From: Chryseobacterium shigense
GTDB lineage: Bacteria > Bacteroidota > Bacteroidia > Flavobacteriales > Weeksellaceae
NCBI RefSeq assembly: GCF_900156575.1
Contig: NZ_FTNY01000001.1
Location: 1,116,001 to 1,180,000 of the forward strand
Length of the DNA: 64,000 nucleotides
Direction of reading: 5' to 3'
Both the position numbers and the translations under genes were made by a program. This document shows, piece after piece, positions 59,679 to 64,000 of this stretch (position 1 is its first letter; each line of letters starts with the position of its first letter). The notes below the pieces were generated by a model that saw nothing but the letters and a program-made list of their open reading frames with translations, did not search any database and had not been told where the DNA came from.

Positions 59679-60350
59679 ATGAGTACCATTAAGCCAGAAA
59701 CCTTTACATTTTTAAAAAATCTTACCCAGAATAACAACCGAGAATGGTTTACTGAAAACAAAAAACTTTATACAGAATCACAGGAAAACGTCATCACTTT
59801 TCTCGATGAACTGATCAAAGAGATAGCTGAATTTGATGAAGAAATGGGGAAAATTGATGGTAAGAAATCTTTATTCAGAATATACCGTGATACGAGATTT
59901 TCAAAAGACAAAATACCTTATAAAACCAATTTTGGAGCTTCTTTAGGAATGGGCAAAGGAAGTAAGAAAGGAGGTTATTACCTTCACATAGAGCCTGGAA
60001 AATCATTTCTGGCCGGCGGTGTTTACATGCCGGAATCTTCCGTTTTGAGAGAAGTAAGAAAAGAAATTTCGCTGTATGGTGAGGATTTCCTGAAGATCAT
60101 TCATCAGAAAGAGTTTAAAAAACATTTCCCTGAACTGGATCAGGACGATAAGCTCAAGAAAGTTCCTCAGGGATTTGAAAAGGAAGATCCAATGGGAGAC
60201 TATTTAAAGCTGAAAAGCTTCATCGTGGTCTATCCTCTGAAAGACGAAGAAGTTCTGGATAAAAATGCCGTAAAAAGCATGACAAAGGTCTACAGACTGA
60301 TGAAACCTTTGAATGATTTCCTCAACACTCCCCTCACTTTGAATTTGTAA
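59679..60350 (+). CDS. DUF2461 protein
   Basis: This 223-residue protein opens with the family motif FLKNLTQNNNREWFTENKKL Y, followed by KSLFRIYRDTRFSKDKIPYK TNFGASLG and YYLHIEPGKSFLAGGVYMPE. The R-D-x-R-F-S-x-D-K-x-P-Y-K segment is diagnostic of TIGR02453/DUF2461. Function is unknown. It is converged upon by the mevalonate decarboxylase gene, with an inverted repeat between them. Confidence 0.9.
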   Translation: MSTIKPETFTFLKNLTQNNNREWFTENKKLYTESQENVITFLDELIKEIAEFDEEMGKIDGKKSLFRIYRDTRFSKDKIPYKTNFGASLGMGKGSKKGGYYLHIEPGKSFLAGGVYMPESSVLREVRKEISLYGEDFLKIIHQKEFKKHFPELDQDDKLKKVPQGFEKEDPMGDYLKLKSFIVVYPLKDEEVLDKNAVKSMTKVYRLMKPLNDFLNTPLTLNL

Positions 60351-60383
60351 CAATAGCAACAACCCTATCGGAATAAAAAAATT

Positions 60384-60442
60384 CTGCGTCATCTGCGAAA
60401 TCAGTGAAAAAAAATCTCTCACCGATTTTGCAGATGACGCAG
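60384..60442. repeat. CTGCGTCATCTGC inverted repeat between convergent genes
   Basis: CTGCGTCATCTGC (60384-60396) and GCAGATGACGCAG (60430-60442) are perfectly complementary over 13 bases. The stem continues imperfectly inward (GAAATCAGTGA / TCACCGATTTT). It sits between two convergent stops, as a two-way terminator would. Its words resemble those at 44541-44565. Confidence 0.7.
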
Positions 60443-60479
60443 CTATGGATTGATAGCGAAAAACTATCTTATTTTTATT

Positions 60480-61538
60480 TTAAAACTGCATCACATCCTT
60501 CACTACTCCGTTATTCTGAGTGTATTGAAGTAATTCTTTTTCAATAAATATTTTGATCTTTTCTTCTGAAGCATCCTTTGGAAATAAGACATGAACATTT
60601 GCCCCTGCATCCAGTGTGAAAAATAAAGGAAGTCCTGTTTGTCTTCTGAATTCCCAGATTGTATTGATCACCTCCATGGTTCCGGTTTTCATCAGAATAA
60701 AGGCTGGATCACTCATCATCATCATGGCATGAAGGGTGAGCGCTTCATGTTCAACTAATTTAATAAAGTGCTCCATATGGCCGCCTTTGAGAATTTCCTT
60801 CATCGGAACAAAATTTTCTCTTGCTTCCTGAAATCTTCTTTCAGCGTAAGGATTGGTATTCATCAGGCCGTGTCCTACGGTGGAAGAAACACTTTTCTGA
60901 CCTTCATGGATTAATAAAACCCAGTCGTTGAAGTTTTTGAACACCTCATGAATCTCAGAATCAGGATATTTTACGGCAAATAAGTCCGAACTTCCTTCTA
61001 CCTCATCGGAAACTCCCCATACAACCAATCCGTTGTACAAACTTCTGCAAGCGCTGCCACTTCCCAATCTAGCTAAAAATGATGCTTTTCTTAAAGATTC
61101 TTCTTCCGAAACCTTTTCTGAAAATAATTCATCCAGTTTCATCAGACATTTGGCTATTGCTCCAAATCCCGAAGCGGAACTTGCAATCCCGGAACTGTGC
61201 GGAAAGGTATTTTCTGTTCTGATGATGTACTTTCCTTTCAATATCCATGGAAGATATTGCTCGATATTTTTAAAATATTTCTCTATTTTTTCTGCAAACT
61301 TCACCTCTTCATTTCCTGCAAGGAAGGTCTGTACAGAAAAAGATTCGTCAGCCAAAAACTCCATAGAAGTATTGGTCTTACAGTGATTCAGAGTATAACT
61401 GATACTCGGATTGGCAGGAATCTGGTTTTCATATTTACCCCAATATTTGATCAGGGCAATATTGGACGGACAGCTTTCTGAAACGGTCTCCGTATGAATG
61501 TTGAAATTTTGTTTTCCTAGAAATTCTTGTGTTGTCAT
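60480..61538 (-). CDS. mvaD: Diphosphomevalonate decarboxylase
   Basis: This 352-residue GHMP-fold protein has SCPSNIALIKYWGKYENQIP (the diagnostic N-terminal substrate loop), NTFPHSSGIASSASGFGAIA (ATP-binding), RLGSGSACRSLYNGLVVWG and LFFTLDAGANVHVLFPKDA (catalytic Asp). It makes isopentenyl diphosphate in the mevalonate pathway, which Flavobacteria use instead of MEP. Other pathway genes are not in the window. It is on the same strand as the acyl-CoA ligase, with a repeat between. Confidence 0.95.
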   Translation of the reverse strand: MTTQEFLGKQNFNIHTETVSESCPSNIALIKYWGKYENQIPANPSISYTLNHCKTNTSMEFLADESFSVQTFLAGNEEVKFAEKIEKYFKNIEQYLPWILKGKYIIRTENTFPHSSGIASSASGFGAIAKCLMKLDELFSEKVSEEESLRKASFLARLGSGSACRSLYNGLVVWGVSDEVEGSSDLFAVKYPDSEIHEVFKNFNDWVLLIHEGQKSVSSTVGHGLMNTNPYAERRFQEARENFVPMKEILKGGHMEHFIKLVEHEALTLHAMMMMSDPAFILMKTGTMEVINTIWEFRRQTGLPLFFTLDAGANVHVLFPKDASEEKIKIFIEKELLQYTQNNGVVKDVMQF

Positions 61539-61570
61539 AGTCTGATTTAAAATGGTAAAACGCTTTTATT

Positions 61571-61700
61571 TACCCACAATAGGCACAAAAGAATCTTAAC
61601 ACTTAAGTTATTGATAAAGTTAATAAAACTGTCGATTCGAGGCTACTTAGGTTTTCAAAAATCTTTGATTTTTTATTTGAAAAGCCGTGGGTATCTTTGT
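61571..61700. repeat. Diverged single copy of the nested palindrome element
   Basis: It shares a 21-base core (61652-61672) with unit 2 of the tandem array (29894-29914): TTTTCAAAAATC, TTT, GATTTT. It also has CACTTAAG nearby (61601), as in the array. The ends form TACCCAC (61571-61577) / GTGGGTA (61687-61693), and the inner TTTTCAAA / TTTGAAAA pair extends the hairpin. It lies between mvaD and the acyl-CoA ligase gene, in the direction of transcription of both. Confidence 0.7.
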
Positions 61701-61718
61701 GGTTCAGATGGTTTTATT

Positions 61719-63488
61719 TTAATACATTTTTTCTATAATATCTGCATATTTTTTAAGAACCACATTTCTTTTAACCTTCAATGTAGGGGTTATTTCTCCG
61801 GTATTAATGTCAAATTCAGCTGGCATCAGGGTGAACTTTTTCACTTTCTCATAGTCTGCCAGATGTTCCTGTAATTCTTTAATTTTTTCTTTATACAAAT
61901 TGATGATCTTATCATCTTTTACAATTTCCTCCCACTTGGTGAAAGGAATATTATTTTTCTTTATATAATCCTGTAAAAATTCAAAATTAGGGACAATAAG
62001 AGCCGATACAAACTGCCTGCCTTCTGCTACCAGCATGATCTGCTGGATGAAATTATTATTGGTCAGAAGGTTCTCTATTTGTTGTGGTGCTATGTATTTC
62101 CCGTTGGAGGTCTTCATCAGATCTTTAATCCTGTCTGTGATGATCAGGTTTCCTTTATCGTCAAATTTTCCGGCATCCCCGGTTTTGAACCATCCGTCTT
62201 CCGTGAAAACTTTCTGAGTTTCTTCAGGCTTATTGTAATAGCCTTTCATAATGCCATTTCCTCTGGCCTGGATCTCATCGCTTTCACCGATGCGGATTTC
62301 TACACCTGGTAAAGGTTTTCCGCTGGTTGCATGTTCAAAATGAGTCAGCGGGAAAAGGGTCAGGGTAGCTGTTGTTTCAGTCAGTCCATAGCCTACGGTC
62401 ACATGAATGCCTACAGAGTCGAAGAACCTGGTGACTTCTGGTGACAATGATGCTCCCCCGCAAGGTAAGAACCAGAGTCTCCCGCCCATTTTCTCTTTAA
62501 TTTTGCTGAAAACCAGCATATCGGCAACAGATTCTTTCAGTTTTAGCCCAAAAGGAATCGGCTTTTCGTTCCTTCTCAATTCTGCAGTTTGCCATCCTGT
62601 TGCCAGTGCCCAGTCGAAGATTTTTTTCTTCACAGATGAACCTTCTTCTGCTTTTTCTAAAACTCCGGCATATACTTTTTGGAAAAATCGGGGTACCGCA
62701 CACATCATGGTAGGTTTTACTTCTTCCAGAGCTTTGGCAATATTTTTCGGGTCTTCCAGAAAATATACCCTGGCTCCTCCATAAAGGCAAAGCAAGCTCC
62801 AGCTTCTTTCGAAAACGTGGGTCAGAGGTAGGAATGCCAGTGAAAGTTCTTCTTCAAAGTTTGTAAACTTAAGAAACTCAAAGTGGGAATCGAATGCTTT
62901 AATAAAATTTCCATGGGTAAGCATCACCCCTTTCGGAGTTCCGGTAGTTCCGGAGGTATAGATCAACGTTGCGGTGTCATCATTTTCTTTGGCACTGATC
63001 TCCAGTTTTGAAGAAGACTTTGCAATAAAATCTTCAAGATAAAAACTGTTGAATTCTTTTTTGATCCAGATTGATTTTTTGGAAACAATGATCATTTCCA
63101 ATGGGCTTTCTTCTTTATTCAAAAGTTCAAGAGATGCGTCATATTGTTCCTGACTTCCAACCAGAACAGCTTTTGCAGATGAATCACTGAAGATATATTC
63201 TGCCTGCTCCGCGTTGTTTGTAGAGTAAATAGGAACGGTGATAGCGCCAATGGCCATTGAAGCCAGATCAAAGATCATCCATTCAGAAGAGTTATCCGAA
63301 TAAATGGCTACTTTATCATTTTCCTGAATTCCTGCATCTTTCAGTGCATTGGCTGTTTTAAAAACGATCTCGCTCAATTTCTTCCAGCTCAGTTCTTTCC
63401 AGGCCTCCTCTTTCTTTTTAAAACCTATCGCTGACTTCAACGGATGCTTTTCTACATTTTTTAGGATAATTGCTGCTGCAAGATTCAT
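61719..63488 (-). CDS. Long-chain fatty acid--CoA ligase (AMP-binding family)
   Basis: This 589-residue protein has the AMP-binding P-loop TLIYTSGTTGTPKGVMLTHG N near residue 175, then FLPLTHVFERSW, the A5 motif TVGYGLTETTATLTLFPLTH, A8 GWFKTGDAGKFDDKGNLIIT DRIKDLMKTSNGKYIAPQQI, and the C-terminal KVKRNVVLKKYADIIEKMY. The length and the absence of a VLACS insert fit long-chain acyl-CoA synthetases of the FadD15/LCFACS type. It activates fatty acids for degradation or lipid synthesis. Its start overlaps the upstream epimerase stop by four bases (ATGA), so they are co-translated. Confidence 0.93.
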   Translation of the reverse strand: MNLAAAIILKNVEKHPLKSAIGFKKKEEAWKELSWKKLSEIVFKTANALKDAGIQENDKVAIYSDNSSEWMIFDLASMAIGAITVPIYSTNNAEQAEYIFSDSSAKAVLVGSQEQYDASLELLNKEESPLEMIIVSKKSIWIKKEFNSFYLEDFIAKSSSKLEISAKENDDTATLIYTSGTTGTPKGVMLTHGNFIKAFDSHFEFLKFTNFEEELSLAFLPLTHVFERSWSLLCLYGGARVYFLEDPKNIAKALEEVKPTMMCAVPRFFQKVYAGVLEKAEEGSSVKKKIFDWALATGWQTAELRRNEKPIPFGLKLKESVADMLVFSKIKEKMGGRLWFLPCGGASLSPEVTRFFDSVGIHVTVGYGLTETTATLTLFPLTHFEHATSGKPLPGVEIRIGESDEIQARGNGIMKGYYNKPEETQKVFTEDGWFKTGDAGKFDDKGNLIITDRIKDLMKTSNGKYIAPQQIENLLTNNNFIQQIMLVAEGRQFVSALIVPNFEFLQDYIKKNNIPFTKWEEIVKDDKIINLYKEKIKELQEHLADYEKVKKFTLMPAEFDINTGEITPTLKVKRNVVLKKYADIIEKMY

Positions 63489-64000
63489 GAATTCAGCTTT
63501 TTGTCGTTAATATAATTGTTAAGATGAAAATCAACACTTTCCTTCACAGGAATAAACTGATAATCAAGCTCTTTTTTTATTTTTTGGTTGGAAATGGTGT
63601 TGAGTGATGATATTGATTCAATATTGGACTTTGTAATAATTCTTAACTTCGGAATCAGCCACCCGAAAAGGATATTGGCAAGTCTTCCCAAACCTAGCTG
63701 AGATTTTGTAAGAATTTTTGCTTCTTTAAGCCCCAGCTTCGACCTGATCTGCTGTCCAAGCTCTGCATATTTTTTATTTTCAGAAATAAGAATAAACCGT
63801 TCTCCGAAAACATTTTTTTCCATGAGTTCAATAGAAATTTTAGCAGCATCTCTTACATCTACATAGCTTGTCCCTCCGGAGAATGTAAAGCCATTTTTCT
63901 CAAAAGTTGGAAAAATATCTCCACTACTCTGCCCCCAATTTCCACTTCCGATGATCATTCCCGGGTTAACAATAACGGTGTTCAGTCCTTCGGCAGAAGC
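63485..64000 (-). CDS. NAD-dependent epimerase/dehydratase, 5' part cut by window edge
   Basis: The minus-strand frame is open to the last base (172 codons) with no start inside the window; an internal ATG at 63958 is not the start, because the frame before it reads ASAEGLNTVIVNPGMIIGSG, the typical extended-SDR segment after the active site. It continues FSGGTSYVDVRDAAKISIEL (the YVDVRD motif) and ERFILISENKKYAELGQQI. The Rossmann nucleotide loop and YxxxK would lie outside the window. The substrate is unknown; family members include dihydroflavonol reductase-like and sugar-nucleotide enzymes. It overlaps the acyl-CoA ligase by four bases. Confidence 0.88.
   Translation of the reverse strand, partial: ASAEGLNTVIVNPGMIIGSGNWGQSSGDIFPTFEKNGFTFSGGTSYVDVRDAAKISIELMEKNVFGERFILISENKKYAELGQQIRSKLGLKEAKILTKSQLGLGRLANILFGWLIPKLRIITKSNIESISSLNTISNQKIKKELDYQFIPVKESVDFHLNNYINDKKLNS

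Overview
The window is a stretch of an AT-rich chromosome from a member of the Bacteroidota, most likely Chryseobacterium or a close relative (Flavobacteriia, Weeksellaceae). Three things support this. Type IX secretion genes are present in the flavobacterial arrangement (gldJ divergent from porU-porV). Many genes have the Bacteroidota -7 promoter box TANNTTTG, sometimes with a TTTG -33 element about 19-20 bases upstream. Protein families typical of the group are found (GSCFA, DUF6438, DUF1634, proteins opening with VGINT, DUF47 with a PiT transporter). I see no rRNA, tRNA, CRISPR array, complete insertion sequence or prophage.

Layout. 1-4.5 kb: a minus-strand tetR-tolC-emrA-emrB multidrug efflux operon, with emrB cut by the window edge. 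4.9-11.7 kb: housekeeping genes, namely DNA polymerase III delta' (holB), an outer-membrane protein-LptC-anmK operon, an SRPBCC protein, a NUDIX hydrolase and murF. 11.8-18.7 kb: gldJ, porU and porV, which build the type IX secretion/gliding machinery and finish its cargo. 19-25.4 kb: a FUSC-type membrane protein, a phosphopantetheinyl transferase, a HugZ-like protein, ahcY, yiaA and purE. 25.4-35.6 kb: an accessory block between purE and purK holding a VGINT secreted protein, a membrane-anchored AraC regulator, an EamA exporter, a 175-base tandem repeat, and a run of secreted proteins and lipoproteins around a cation:proton antiporter. 35.6-46.4 kb: purK, DUF1543, TauE/DUF1634, small enzymes, purA, a frameshifted ParD antitoxin, a lipase-like hydrolase and an ABC-F ATPase. 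46.7-51.8 kb: hpt-adk-obgE, two envelope proteins and an RhlE-type helicase. 52-64 kb: TatD, DUF4269, GSCFA, a polyprenyl synthase, PiT/DUF47, a DeaD-type helicase, DUF2461, mevalonate decarboxylase, an acyl-CoA ligase and a truncated epimerase.

Functional links. Purine metabolism is represented by purE, purK, purA, hpt and adk, scattered over 24 kb. Isoprenoid supply is represented by mevalonate decarboxylase and a polyprenyl synthase. Envelope building is represented by murF, anmK, the LptC-like protein and the PorU/PorV/GldJ set.

The non-coding DNA is unusually structured. Several unrelated families of short inverted repeats fill gene gaps (about 1.3, 18.8, 29.7, 44.5, 47.3, 48.05, 60.4 and 61.6 kb). 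The most notable is a nested palindrome of about 175 bases in 2.3 tandem copies, with a diverged relative 32 kb away. Other points worth checking are a ParD gene broken exactly at an in-frame A AAA AAG slippery heptamer, three genes whose -7 box lies only 4-5 bases from the ATG (probably leaderless), a palindrome over the -33 element of the efflux operon promoter, and a possible leader peptide before the ABC-F gene. I found no complete, clearly new multi-gene system. The best candidates for undescribed biology are the repeats and the ParD frameshift.
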